Assembly: GCA_965371445.1 (NCBI GenBank)
Contig: CBDUYN010000013.1
Span: 1 to 64,000 of the forward strand
Reading direction: 5' to 3'
From: DASWIG01 sp965371445
GTDB taxonomy: Bacteria > Acidobacteriota > Thermoanaerobaculia > Multivoradales > J023
DNA length: 64,000 bases
The stretch's first letter is position 1, and each line of letters starts with the position of its first letter. The notes beneath the pieces were generated by a model. That model worked only from the letters and a program-made list of their open reading frames with translations, was not told the DNA's origin and made no database searches. Below, one piece after another: positions 8,701 to 16,008 of this stretch. The translations under genes and the position numbers were made by a program.

Positions 8701-11485
8701 CGGCGACGTCTTCTTCTCCGACGGCTGGCCGCTTTCCGCAGAGGACGTCAAGAGCTCTTTCGAACGGTCCATAGGCCGCGAGGGAGTCTTTGAGCACGCC
8801 GCTTTTGCCGCGCTGCGAGAGCTCGTCGTGGTCGACGAGCCGAAGGGACCTCACGCCAAGGCAGCGCGCCAGCGGCTGCGCTTTCACCTGCGCGAGCCGG
8901 TGCCGATCTATCCGGCGCTCGTGACCGACATCTCGACGGCGGTCGTCCGCGAGGTCGTCTCCGACGGCGGTGCCACCCATCTGCTCGGCACGGGCCCGTT
9001 CCGGGTCGTCGAAGCGACGACCGAACGGGTGAGCCTGGAACGTAACTCGAATTACTGGCGCGGAACACCTCCCCCCCTCGAGCGCATCGAGCTGCTGACC
9101 TCGCTCGGCGCCGCGGGGATCGCCGAACGCCTGCGCGCGGGCGAGATCGACGTGGGCCGCAATCTCCGAGCGGACGACCTGGAGTCGATCCTGCGGGATC
9201 CGCGTTTCCGCTCGGGCCTCGTCGAGGCGACGCAGAAAAACGTCTACTTCCTGCTCTTCAACCCTCGCGGAAGCAACACGTCTCAGGCGGCGGTGCGCCG
9301 GGCTCTGGCCGGTGTCGTGCGGCCCCAGGACCTCGTGTGGCGGACCGTCGGAAGGTTTGCGCAGCCGGCGGTTTGCCTCATCCCCCCGGGGATCCTGGGC
9401 CACGATCCCGGACGCCGCCAAGCGGGGCTGCCACGCGACCAGGCGGTACGGCTCCTGGAGGAAGCGGGTGTCGAGCGTCCGATCCGGCTCCAGGCGGCCA
9501 TCCACCCGCTCTTCCAGGACCACTGCCGCCCGCTGCTCGACGCCCTTTTCGGCGAGTGGGCAACCCTGGGAGTCGAGGTCGTCGACCGGACTCCGACGAT
9601 GGAGCAATACCTCGACTTCTGGACCGAGCACGCACCGACCGAGCTCGATTTGCTCATCGGCCGCTGGAACGCCGACTTCAACGACCCCGACACCTTCACC
9701 TACGGGCTCTTCCACTCCGAGCACGGAAAGCTGAGCCATTTTTTTTCCTCGCCCGAGACCGACCGGCTCCTGGAGCGCGCGCGCCGGGAAAGCCGCTCGG
9801 TGCAGCGTCTGGCTTTCTATCAGCGGTTTGAGGAGATCCTCCACGAGGAGCAGGTGTTGGTGCCCCTTTTCCACGACATCGACTATCGCGTCGCGGGAGC
9901 GCACGTGCGCCGGCTGCGTCTCTACTCGACGCCGCCTTACGTAAGCTACGACCGGGTGGGCAAGGTCGAGGAGATGCCGGCCGCAGCCCCGCTGCGGCGG
10001 CGCCTGGCCGACGGCGGCGAGATCCACGTCGCGCTGCCCGCCCGGCTCGGGACCCTGGATCCGGCGGAAGGCAACGTCAGCGAGCTGTTTGAGGTCAAGT
10101 CGAACGTCTTCGAGTCGTTGACCCGCATCTCCGAGAGTGCCCGGGTGGTGCCCTGGCTGGCGGCATTCTTCGAGGTCCCCGGCGGGCGCAGTTATCACTT
10201 TCGGCTGCGCGAGAAGGTGCGCTTCCACGACGGGCGTCGCCTCACCTCGCGCGACGTGCGCTATACGTTCGAGCGGCTCCTGCGCCACGAGCAGAGTGAG
10301 TTTCACTTCCTGTTGCTGCCGATCCGCGGCGCCCGCGCTCTGCGTGACGGTCGCGCCGACGACCTGGAAGGGTTTCGTATCCTGACGGCCGAGCAGTTCG
10401 TCATCGAGCTCGACGAGACGCTCTCCTTTTTTCCGACGCTCCTGACCCATCCGGGGCTCGCGATCGTCCCCGAAGGATCCGAAAGCTTTGCCGGGACGTG
10501 GCGCGACGGCTGTGTCGGTACGGGGCCGTTTCGCCTGACGCGGTTCGATCCTGCCGACGGTCTCGACCTCGAGAAAAACACCGACTACTGGCGTCCCGAC
10601 TACCCCAAGATCAGCCGCCTGGTGTTCCACTACGGTCTCGACGCCGAACGCACGGTGCGCGATTTCCGTGCCGGCCGCCTGTCGCTAGTCGGCGACCTGC
10701 CGCCGAAAGAGGTCGAGAGGCTGCGCCGCGATCCGAAGCTCGCGCCCGGCTACGCCGAGTCGCCGCGGTTGTCGACGACCTTCCTGGCGATGAACAGCCT
10801 CTCAGGGCTGTTCGCGGACCTTGATCGGAGACGAGCCTTCGTCGCCGCCCTCGACCTCGAGACCCTGCTGCGCGGCACCATGGGCGACGCGGTGATCCGT
10901 GCCCACGGCCTGATCCCGCCCGGGCTCCTGGGCTATGAGGCGCCGCGGCGGGAGGCGGCGGCCGAGCGCGGAGTGAAAAGCTCCTGGCGCGGCATCGAGC
11001 TCAAGGTTGCCCTTCATTCGATCTATCACGGCCCCTACGCCCCTCTGTGGAAAGAGATCCGCCGCGCCCTGACCGAGATCGGGATCAGGGTGCAGGTCGT
11101 CGACGAGAGCCTGGCCGAGGTGGTGCGCAAGATTCGCAGCGGCAGCCCGGCCGGCGTTGACCTCGTAGCGTGCCGCTGGATCGCCGACTATCCCGACGCC
11201 GACGCGTTTGCCATCGGGATCGTCCACTCGCGGGAAGGGCTGCTCGCCGGCCTGGTGGATTCGCCGGAGCTCGACGAACGGATCGAGAAGGGCCGCCGGG
11301 AGACCGACCCGGCGCTGCGCCACACGCTCTACCGGGAGATCGAGGAAGAGGTCGTGCGCCAGAGTCTCCTGATCCCGCTTTTCCATGAGCAGACCTACCG
11401 ATTCAGCCACCCGACGCTACGGGGATTCAAGCTCGGCTTTTCGCTCCCCGAGGTGCGCTACGAGGAGCTTTACGTGGTCCGCTAG
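5795..11485 (+). CDS. Ser/Thr kinase - AAA ATPase - helical repeat - two SBP_bac_5 domains
   Basis: 1,896 residues from the ATG at 5795 (GGAAG 8 nt upstream; a GTG 15 nt earlier is possible). Residues 7-270 are a Hanks-type kinase with K39, HRDVKPGN (D131) and DFG (D152), so catalytic. Residues about 305-560 are a predicted ATPase with Walker A GEAGTGKTR; the Walker B-like LIENLHLGE carries Asn where Asp is usual. Helical, TPR-like sequence follows to about 890. Then come two tandem periplasmic-binding-protein family 5 domains (about 900-1390 and 1405-1896), each beginning with a GGxxxxALP-TxDP strand and containing the family 5 SDG/HDGRRLTSRDV segment. Those domains normally bind oligopeptides outside the cell, but no signal peptide or membrane helix is visible, so they would sit in the cytosol. 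An intracellular peptide or solute sensor coupled to a kinase is an inference. Confidence 0.92.
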   Translation: MIGQKLLDRYELLAEAGRGGMGVVYRGRDPVLDREVAIKMIPPMELGRDTEERFQREARLVAGMDHPAIVPIHDFGRHEGSLFFVMPWVRGTLLRELIQQGALMLDEILDIAIQVAEGLDYSHSRGVIHRDVKPGNVMVSRDAGVLRARVLDFGLARGSTERRLTKTGGLIGSMTNLSPEQISLGRVDERSDLYALGTVLYECLTGEPPFSGAVHSVLFRIVHEQPCKLRDRGFDYDPELEEIVLSCLAKDPEVRPQRGAELAEQLERHRAGLDESLRSRPMSTHERPALRSTQPIPSPMVGRRAEWAELQGRLSAALAGECQLVLVEGEAGTGKTRLLQELESLARMRRIRVLRGRIVDRESAIPYQGLCDLVQDYFRLHETDSQGEGTAGQMSADFSDLAADLVRFFPLLAEIRELRELRGEADVEPETARSSPPDLKDADPTRLYELLARTLARIGGGRPLVMLIENLHLGEVSLAALSYVVRRLGPTPTLIVGTCRRTEVTAGHTLLTMLKSFNDDPRFCSIGLGPLGKADFRRLLEIQLGSAEIRDDLVRRLYDATEGNPYFGQELVRSLLETEGISRDDSGCWALLGDSVLIAEALPSTIQQAVERRVERLPETLRHLLSLASVLGKSFTYRDLENLVEVDGELDIDLDDALDELVSRDLLEEDTKSRDDRLHFASGMVRDILYHDLSRRKRRSLHRRHAYSLEKRYAERLERLYPQLVHHFSVGDVADKTIEYARLLARKSLDAFSPDDAIRALRTALELIDDHERTLDEGELLELLATAYRAAGSTGKALREAERAATSYRQAKSPERAARAALLAAETAWQARQVTSARSWVDLGIELTQGQEAPKILHRLLTLGATVANLGGEHQAARRYLEEAERLAPAELDSAEEEPIAAGGTLRTALPNPISTVDPVALRTIEEFEVAATVFETLLTADAEGNLVPSLCDEWKGSEDGLVFELTLRGDVFFSDGWPLSAEDVKSSFERSIGREGVFEHAAFAALRELVVVDEPKGPHAKAARQRLRFHLREPVPIYPALVTDISTAVVREVVSDGGATHLLGTGPFRVVEATTERVSLERNSNYWRGTPPPLERIELLTSLGAAGIAERLRAGEIDVGRNLRADDLESILRDPRFRSGLVEATQKNVYFLLFNPRGSNTSQAAVRRALAGVVRPQDLVWRTVGRFAQPAVCLIPPGILGHDPGRRQAGLPRDQAVRLLEEAGVERPIRLQAAIHPLFQDHCRPLLDALFGEWATLGVEVVDRTPTMEQYLDFWTEHAPTELDLLIGRWNADFNDPDTFTYGLFHSEHGKLSHFFSSPETDRLLERARRESRSVQRLAFYQRFEEILHEEQVLVPLFHDIDYRVAGAHVRRLRLYSTPPYVSYDRVGKVEEMPAAAPLRRRLADGGEIHVALPARLGTLDPAEGNVSELFEVKSNVFESLTRISESARVVPWLAAFFEVPGGRSYHFRLREKVRFHDGRRLTSRDVRYTFERLLRHEQSEFHFLLLPIRGARALRDGRADDLEGFRILTAEQFVIELDETLSFFPTLLTHPGLAIVPEGSESFAGTWRDGCVGTGPFRLTRFDPADGLDLEKNTDYWRPDYPKISRLVFHYGLDAERTVRDFRAGRLSLVGDLPPKEVERLRRDPKLAPGYAESPRLSTTFLAMNSLSGLFADLDRRRAFVAALDLETLLRGTMGDAVIRAHGLIPPGLLGYEAPRREAAAERGVKSSWRGIELKVALHSIYHGPYAPLWKEIRRALTEIGIRVQVVDESLAEVVRKIRSGSPAGVDLVACRWIADYPDADAFAIGIVHSREGLLAGLVDSPELDERIEKGRRETDPALRHTLYREIEEEVVRQSLLIPLFHEQTYRFSHPTLRGFKLGFSLPEVRYEELYVVR

Positions 11486-11551
11486 TCCAACCGCCGGTGG
11501 TCTGAGCCTTGCGTTGAGATCAACTGCACCCGTTTCAATTGCTGCCAAGAG

Positions 11552-12160
11552 CTACCGCCAGTCGCCGATGATCTGAAACGCCGCCCAATAGTAGGGCAAC
11601 GTCAGGGCGAGGTAGGAATTCAGCGGGAAGCGGTCGTCGAAGCGGCCGTGGGTGGCGAAGTGGAGGATGCGGGCGCTCTTGCCGACGGACTTGGCTCGTG
11701 GCTCCGAAGCCTCGGCGCCGAGGAAGGCACGGGCGGCTCCCTCGGGGTAGAGGGCGGCGATACGGTTCACCTCCTCGCGACTGTAGGGCAGGGGACGGAA
11801 GTTGAAGCCGGACCCTTCGGACGAATACCGGGGATCACCGAAAGCCACCAAGGCGAGGACGTCCGTGGCTTCGTCCGTCGGGCTCCGTCGTTGATTCTTG
11901 AGCTCGGCGCAGACGGTGGCCGAGAGGACCGAATGCAGGGGCTTCCGCTCCACCAGGTACTCGAAATCCCGATCCCCATGGCCCTCGCCGGGGCCGGTCT
12001 TGCGGACCAGGAGAGCGAAGGGGAGCAGATGCAGCGGTCCGTCGGGGACGATGAGCACCCCTTCGCTTTTGGCGATCGACTCCTCCGCCGGCAGGATCAG
12101 GGCCTGGTAGAGGTGTTCTCCGGCCTGACGCAAAGGCTCCTTGTAGGGAGTCGCCCTTCG
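11552..12160 (-). pseudogene. CHAT-domain protease remnant with internal deletion
   Basis: The minus-strand frame reads as the C-terminal CHAT (caspase-like) domain: ILPAEESIAK, VLIVPDGPLHLLPFALL, FNFRPLPYSREEV, then the catalytic-His strand ILHFATHG. Shortly afterwards the sequence jumps from LNSYLALTL straight to PYYWAAFQIIGDWR, which is the usual extreme C-terminus of CHAT proteins. The intervening segment, including the catalytic LSACETG cysteine, is gone. The N-terminal part is also absent: upstream the frame runs into the 42-bp repeat array. The gene is therefore almost certainly dead as a protease. Confidence 0.75.
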
Positions 12161-12176
12161 TCCGAGAGGAGGGCGA

Positions 12177-12490
12177 ACAGATGTGCATGCTCCGCACCGA
12201 TGTCCAAAGCTTTTTGGGACAGAGGTACAGGTTCCGCACCTCTGCCCAACAATTCCCGGGACAGAGGTGCAGACTCCGTACCTCTGCCAGATAATACCCA
12301 GGGCATAGGTGCAGACTCCGTACCTATGCCAGATAATCCCCAGGGCATAGGTGCAGGCTCTGTACCTCTGCCAGATAATTCCCAGGGCATAGGTGCAGAC
12401 TCCGTACCTATGCCAGATAATCCCCAGGGCATAGGTGCAAACTCCGCACCTCTGCCCAAGAATCGCCTGAACGGAGGTGCAGAGTCTGCA
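12177..12490. repeat. Tandem array, 42-bp period, eight hairpin-forming units
   Basis: A core AGGT-type motif recurs at 12181, 12223, 12265, 12307, 12349, 12391, 12433 and 12475, exactly 42 bp apart. Most units carry a 6-bp inverted repeat around about 11 nt. The arms occur in two matched versions, AGAGGT/ACCTCT and ATAGGT/ACCTAT, i.e. paired changes that keep the stem. Units 5 and 7 are mixed. The linker is AT-richer (AGATAATnCCCAGGG). Because 42 is a multiple of three, both strands stay open as 14-residue repeats, but no start or domain supports translation. It lies between the CHAT remnant and the 3' end of the CGNR gene. Confidence 0.85.
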
Positions 12491-12533
12491 AAGACGGCAC
12501 GAAATCGCTGGAATCCGGGAGAAGGGACCGCGC

Positions 12534-13160
12534 TCAGACTTCGACTCCTCCGGACCCTGTCGAAGCCGACAAAGCCGGCGCCTTGGCTTTGCGCATCGCG
12601 CGGGGACCAAGTCGATGGTAGGTGCGGCGATTGATCCGGTTGCCGCAGCGCCGGACGGTGCACCACTTGCCCATGCGGTTGTTGGAGGCGTCGAAAAAAG
12701 CCCATTGGCACTTGCCGTTGCTGCACGCCTTGAACCGTGTCCACGTCCCCTCGGCCATCGTCTGGGAGACGGCATGGAGGAACCGGTTCAGAACGCCGGG
12801 CCAGCCGGTCTCGGCCGGCTGTCGGTGCAAGGTGCCGTCGAGGTCGAAGCTGAAACGGGAGCGGGCTTCGGAGAGGGCACGGTTGAGTCGCTCGACGACC
12901 GTCTCGTTCAAGCTGAAGCCGTTGTTGGCACGGAGCAGGGCGCGCAACCCCTCGCGGACGGCGAGGGCGTCCTTCCAGGCTTTTTCGTCGACCGGTGCCG
13001 GGAGCGCGGCGGCGTGGCGGGCGATCCACTCCTCGAGGGCCTCGGCGGAGGCGAGCTCGTCGCGTCCGGCCTCGAGGTCGCGCGTGTTGACGAAGGCCTG
13101 GACGAGACGCAGCTCGCCGGGCGCGGAGTCGGGCTTGGGGGGTGGCGGTTTCCTGGCCAT
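12534..13160 (-). CDS. CGNR zinc-finger domain protein, putative transcriptional regulator
   Basis: 208 residues from the chosen ATG (MARKPPPPKP); in-frame ATGs at 13178 and 13220 are alternatives, and none has a strong ribosome site. The N-terminal half is the helical ABATE-type region (VQAFVNTRDL, then VREGLRALLRANNG). Near the C-terminus is the CGNR zinc finger: C-x4-C (CSNGKC) with QWAFFDASNNRMGKWC, then the diagnostic CGNR followed by INRRTY. Members of this family are stress-associated, probable DNA-binding regulators. The gene is divergent from the AbrB-HicAB operon 74 bp away, so it may share control with it. Confidence 0.82.
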   Translation of the reverse strand: MARKPPPPKPDSAPGELRLVQAFVNTRDLEAGRDELASAEALEEWIARHAAALPAPVDEKAWKDALAVREGLRALLRANNGFSLNETVVERLNRALSEARSRFSFDLDGTLHRQPAETGWPGVLNRFLHAVSQTMAEGTWTRFKACSNGKCQWAFFDASNNRMGKWCTVRRCGNRINRRTYHRLGPRAMRKAKAPALSASTGSGGVEV

Positions 13161-13234
13161 GGTCTGGGATCTTAGCATGACTTCAGGGCATCTACCGTCC
13201 TCTATGATATCCTGCTCCAAGAGGAGGTACGCCT

Positions 13235-13465
13235 ATGCCCGCCATGACGCTGACCGCCGATGGACTGATCCCGCTCCCCAAGATCCGGGACTCGCTGGGC
13301 CTACGCCCCGGCGACCGGGCCGACCTGCGGCTCCGGGGCGTAGGCGTCGTCGAGCTTGAGCCCGAGTTGGAGCGGCAAAGACCCTACGAGGCTGTCGCTG
13401 ACCTGATCGGCTGCGTCAAGGGTGGCCCGCCGGACCTTTCGGAGAACACGGGGCGAGTCAGGTGA
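13235..13465 (+). CDS. AbrB/MazE-like (SpoVT-AbrB) DNA-binding antitoxin
   Basis: 76 residues. A strong AAGAGGAGG ribosome site precedes the ATG. The fold signature is a swapped-hairpin AbrB strand: LTADGLIPLPKIRDSLGLRPGDRADLRL (shown as family pattern: G-hxLPxxhRxxLGLxxGD). Such proteins usually autoregulate a toxin-antitoxin operon and pair with a PIN-domain (VapC) toxin. Here the next gene overlaps by 4 bp and encodes HicA instead, so this protein may be an extra regulator of the HicAB unit or an antitoxin orphaned from its PIN partner. Confidence 0.75.
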   Translation: MPAMTLTADGLIPLPKIRDSLGLRPGDRADLRLRGVGVVELEPELERQRPYEAVADLIGCVKGGPPDLSENTGRVR

Positions 13466-13716
13466 ACAAGAGAAAGCTCCTTCAAAAGCTCCTCGCGGGT
13501 TCGAAGAACATCCGCTTCTCAGAAGCGGTGGCTTGCGCAGAAGCGTTCGGTTTCTCTCTGGACCGTGTCAAGGGGAGTCACCGTATCTACGTCCACCCGG
13601 ATGTCCGAGAGCTCCTGAATCTCCAGGACCTGAACGGCAAAGCAAAAGCCTATCAAGTAAGGCAATTCTTGCGGCTGGTGGAGACTTACGACCTCAAACC
13701 AGGAGATGAGGAATGA
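13462..13716 (+). CDS. hicA: HicA-type mRNA interferase toxin
   Basis: 84 residues, GTG start overlapping the upstream stop (GTGA). The small double-stranded-RNA-binding-like HicA fold is indicated by KLLQKLLAGSKNIRFSE and FSLDRVKGSHRIYVHP; the G-S-H motif contains the family's catalytic histidine. Most HicA proteins are 60-85 residues, so this one is full length. Its product should cleave mRNA and be neutralised by the adjacent HicB, whose start overlaps its stop. Confidence 0.85.
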   Translation: MNKRKLLQKLLAGSKNIRFSEAVACAEAFGFSLDRVKGSHRIYVHPDVRELLNLQDLNGKAKAYQVRQFLRLVETYDLKPGDEE

Positions 13717-13931
13717 AGGACTACCACATCAACGTCTTCTACAGTGACGAGGACGACGGCTACATCGCTGACATCCCGGACCTCAAGTACTGTTCGGCGT
13801 ACGGAAGTACTCCCGAAGATGCCTTGCGGGAGGTTCTCGTCGCGAAAGCGGCCTGGCTTGAATCCGCGAAGGCGAACGGCAAGCCGGTACCCCCACCTCG
13901 GTACTCCCCCGTAATCTACAAGGCGTCTTGA
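13713..13931 (+). CDS. hicB: HicB-type antitoxin
   Basis: 72 residues. The ATG overlaps the hicA stop (ATGA) after an AGGAGATGAGG ribosome site. The sequence has the degenerate RNase H-like HicB fold: YHINVFYSDEDDGYIADIPDL, then a helix beginning TPEDALREV. It is short and lacks the C-terminal helix-turn-helix or ribbon-helix-helix seen in many HicB proteins. That makes the AbrB-like protein at the head of the operon the likely DNA-binding component, which is an inference. Confidence 0.85.
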   Translation: MKDYHINVFYSDEDDGYIADIPDLKYCSAYGSTPEDALREVLVAKAAWLESAKANGKPVPPPRYSPVIYKAS

Positions 13932-14240
13932 AACCGTCCTTCATGCGCTCACTCCAGGCCCGAGATGGAGTCCTCGGACGCTTGCCTCGTAGCCTCCAGG
14001 AGTGGACGAGGAGTAAGCGGCAAGGACTTTGCCCGCCAGGATGTACCGTCGTGCTAAGCTCCGCGCCGGATCCAGGCTACCCGCCCGCGGCCCCAGGGCT
14101 ACCCGCTTGTCCCGGTCACGGTCCACCCCCAGGGGTGGTTTGCTCCGCCGCGCGGCCTCTGTAGTATTGCCGCCCGAACGCGCCGTCCGGGGACGGCGGG
14201 GGAGCAAGCGCCGCCCCCCAGGACGCGCCAGGAGACTTCC
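13932..14240. other. Intergenic region before the Mrp operon, with hairpins
   Basis: 309 bp without a credible gene. A short inverted repeat at about 14123-14138 (CCACCCC/GGGGTGG) followed by TTTG could end hicAB transcription. A perfect 8-bp inverted repeat at 14181-14198 (CGCCGTCC, loop GG, GGACGGCG) lies about 40 nt upstream of mrpE and may be in its leader. No confident -35/-10 pair is visible. An AGGAGA ribosome site precedes the mrpE GTG. Confidence 0.4.
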
Positions 14241-14807
14241 GTGAACGACGAGCTTTCCCCCACCGAGGGCGCTCCGGCCACCGCCGAACAGCCGGCTCCC
14301 CGGACGGGCCGCGCCAAGGCCCACACAGGGCCTCTGCAACTCCTCTTCCTGACCCTGACCCTCGCCGTCTTCTGGCTCCTCTGGTCGGGACACTACACCC
14401 CCTTCCTGCTGAGCCTCGGCGCCGCCTCCTCAGTCGGCGTCGTCCTGCTCTGCCACAAGCTGGGGATCGTCGACAGCTTCTCGGTCCCCTACCACCTGGC
14501 GCCGCGGGCGCTCGTCTACCTGCCGTGGCTCGCCTGGCAGGTGGTGCTCGCCAACTTCGAGGTCATGCGCCACATCCTCTTCCCCCGCCCCGGCGACGAG
14601 CCGCGCCTCCTCACCGTCGAGCCGAGCCAGGGAAGCGACCTCGGATGCGTGACCTACGCCAACTCCATCACCCTGACCCCGGGCACCATCACCCTCGAAG
14701 CCGAGGCGTCGAAGCTCACCGTCCACGCCCTGACGAAGGCTTCGGCCGAGGGACTGCTGGAAGGCGAGATGGACCGCCGGGTCACCCGCTTCGAGGGACT
14801 CGACTGA
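14241..14807 (+). CDS. mrpE: Mrp-type Na+/H+ antiporter subunit E
   Basis: 188 residues from GTG. A hydrophilic N-terminus of about 33 residues precedes two hydrophobic segments (LLFLTLTLAVFWLLW and FLLSLGAASSVGVVLLC). The conserved MrpE body follows: LAPRALVYLPWLAWQVVLAN, then the soluble GCVTYANSITLTPGTITLE block that is diagnostic for the family. It opens the operon; mrpF starts inside its stop codon (TGATG). The N-terminal extension is longer than usual. MrpE is a small membrane subunit of the multi-subunit cation/proton antiporter. Confidence 0.92.
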   Translation: MNDELSPTEGAPATAEQPAPRTGRAKAHTGPLQLLFLTLTLAVFWLLWSGHYTPFLLSLGAASSVGVVLLCHKLGIVDSFSVPYHLAPRALVYLPWLAWQVVLANFEVMRHILFPRPGDEPRLLTVEPSQGSDLGCVTYANSITLTPGTITLEAEASKLTVHALTKASAEGLLEGEMDRRVTRFEGLD

Positions 14808-15079
14808 TGTACGCGATGACGCTTGGCGCGGTGGTCGTCGCCATGGCGATGCTCCTCGTGCGGGCCTTTAGCGGCCCGACGATTTTCGACCGCATCCTCG
14901 CCACCAACAGCTTCGGCACAAAAACTGTGCTGTTGATCGCCCTCGTCTGCTTCCTGACCGGCCGCACCGACTTCCTCGACCTGGCGCTGGTCTACGCCCT
15001 CATGAACTTCATCGCCTCGATCGCCTTCGCACGCTTCAGCCTGGAGCACGAGTTCGACGCCGACGAGGTCGAAACCTGA
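14807..15079 (+). CDS. mrpF: Mrp antiporter subunit F
   Basis: 90 residues, three predicted membrane helices: MTLGAVVVAMAMLLVRAF, TVLLIALVCFL and LVYALMNFIASIAFARF. The family motif GPTIFDRILATN (residues about 23-34) and GRTDFLDLALVYALMNF are clear. The start overlaps the mrpE stop by one base, so translation is coupled. It is a standard-length MrpF (PhaF), a small membrane subunit of the antiporter. Confidence 0.92.
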   Translation: MYAMTLGAVVVAMAMLLVRAFSGPTIFDRILATNSFGTKTVLLIALVCFLTGRTDFLDLALVYALMNFIASIAFARFSLEHEFDADEVET

Positions 15080-15115
15080 ACCCTCCCGAAACCGGAAAAC
15101 GAACGGAGCGATCCG

Positions 15116-15463
15116 ATGGATCTTGAGCTGGTGTGTAACGCCCTGAGCTGGTTTTTCCTGGGGACGGGCTCAATCGTGCTCGTGATCTCGAGTTATGGGG
15201 TGCTCAGGCTCCCCGACTACTACAGCCGCATCCACGCGGCGAGCGTCACCGACACGCTGGGGGCGGGGTTGATCGTCCTGGGGCTCGTCTTCCAGGCGGA
15301 GCTCGGCCTCGCGACGGCAAAGCTCCTGATGATCGTCCTCTTCCTGGCGATCACCGGCCCCGCCACCACCCACGCCCTGGCACGGGCCGCCAAGGCCCAC
15401 AACCTCGACCTGCCTCCCTTCCGCGAGAGCGCGGAGAAAAGCGGAGGAGGTGAGACGCCGTGA
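15116..15463 (+). CDS. mrpG: Mrp antiporter subunit G
   Basis: 115 residues with three membrane helices. The sequence carries the MrpG signature LRLPDYYSRIHAASVTDTLG and the helix LLMIVLFLAITGPATTHALARAA. A GGAG ribosome site precedes the ATG, 36 bp after mrpF. The 3' end overlaps the next gene by 4 bp. Normal family length, with a short hydrophilic C-terminal tail. Confidence 0.93.
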   Translation: MDLELVCNALSWFFLGTGSIVLVISSYGVLRLPDYYSRIHAASVTDTLGAGLIVLGLVFQAELGLATAKLLMIVLFLAITGPATTHALARAAKAHNLDLPPFRESAEKSGGGETP

Positions 15464-16008
15464 GCCTGGCGCTGGACATCATCCTCTTCACCTTCCTGAT
15501 CCTCGTGGCGCTGGTCGTGGTCCGCCTGCGCGACCTTTTTTCGGCCGTCATGCTGCTGGGGATCTTCAGCCTGCTCTCGGCGGCGCTTTTCACCGTCATG
15601 GACGCCGTCGACGTCGCCTTCACCGAAGCGGCGGTGGGCGCCGGCATCTCGACGGTCCTGATGCTCGCTACCCTGGCGCTCACGACCTACGTCGAGGACG
15701 ACCCGAAACGCCGCAGGCGGCATACGGCGCTGCCGCTCATCGCCGTCCTCGTCACCGGCGCGGCCCTGATCTACGGCACCTTCGACATGCCGCGCTACGG
15801 CGATCCCAACGCGCCGATCCACCAACACGTGGCGCCGGACTACTTGAAGTCCGACCGGCTCACCGGCATCCCCAACGTCGTCACCTCGGTGCTCGCCTCC
15901 TACCGTGGCTACGACACCTTTGGCGAGACGACGGTGATCTTCATCGCCGCCCTCGGCGTCCTGCTGCTGCTCGGCGGCCGGCGAAGGAAAGGGGAGGAGA
16001 AGTCATGA
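15460..16008 (+). CDS. DUF4040 / MbhD-MbhE-like antiporter subunit (MrpA C-terminal equivalent)
   Basis: 182 residues, GTG start overlapping the mrpG stop. Residues 1-80 form three helices of the DUF4040/MbhD type (VVRLRDLFSAVMLLGIFSLL, DVAFTEAAVGAGISTVLMLATLAL). A loop containing GIPNVVTSVLASYRGYDTFGETTVIF leads into a last helix, which matches the MbhE/MrpB N-terminal type segment. In canonical bacterial Mrp these parts are the C-terminus of the large MrpA; here they are a separate gene, as in archaeal Mbh and Mrp modules. Confidence 0.85.
   Translation: MSLALDIILFTFLILVALVVVRLRDLFSAVMLLGIFSLLSAALFTVMDAVDVAFTEAAVGAGISTVLMLATLALTTYVEDDPKRRRRHTALPLIAVLVTGAALIYGTFDMPRYGDPNAPIHQHVAPDYLKSDRLTGIPNVVTSVLASYRGYDTFGETTVIFIAALGVLLLLGGRRRKGEEKS

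Noticed and set aside
8510..10630. Long minus-strand frame opposite the kinase-SBP gene
   Set aside because: Antisense shadow of high-GC codon bias; no domain, while the plus strand has clear SBP domains.
12177..12490. CRISPR array
   Set aside because: Units are contiguous 42-bp repeats with no unique spacers, and no cas genes are nearby.
11648..12634. Plus-strand 328-codon frame and minus-strand 310-codon frame through the 42-bp array
   Set aside because: They stay open because the period is a multiple of three; the non-repeat parts are antisense to the CHAT remnant and the CGNR gene.
14123..14198. Riboswitch upstream of the Mrp operon
   Set aside because: Only simple short hairpins; no recognisable conserved riboswitch core.
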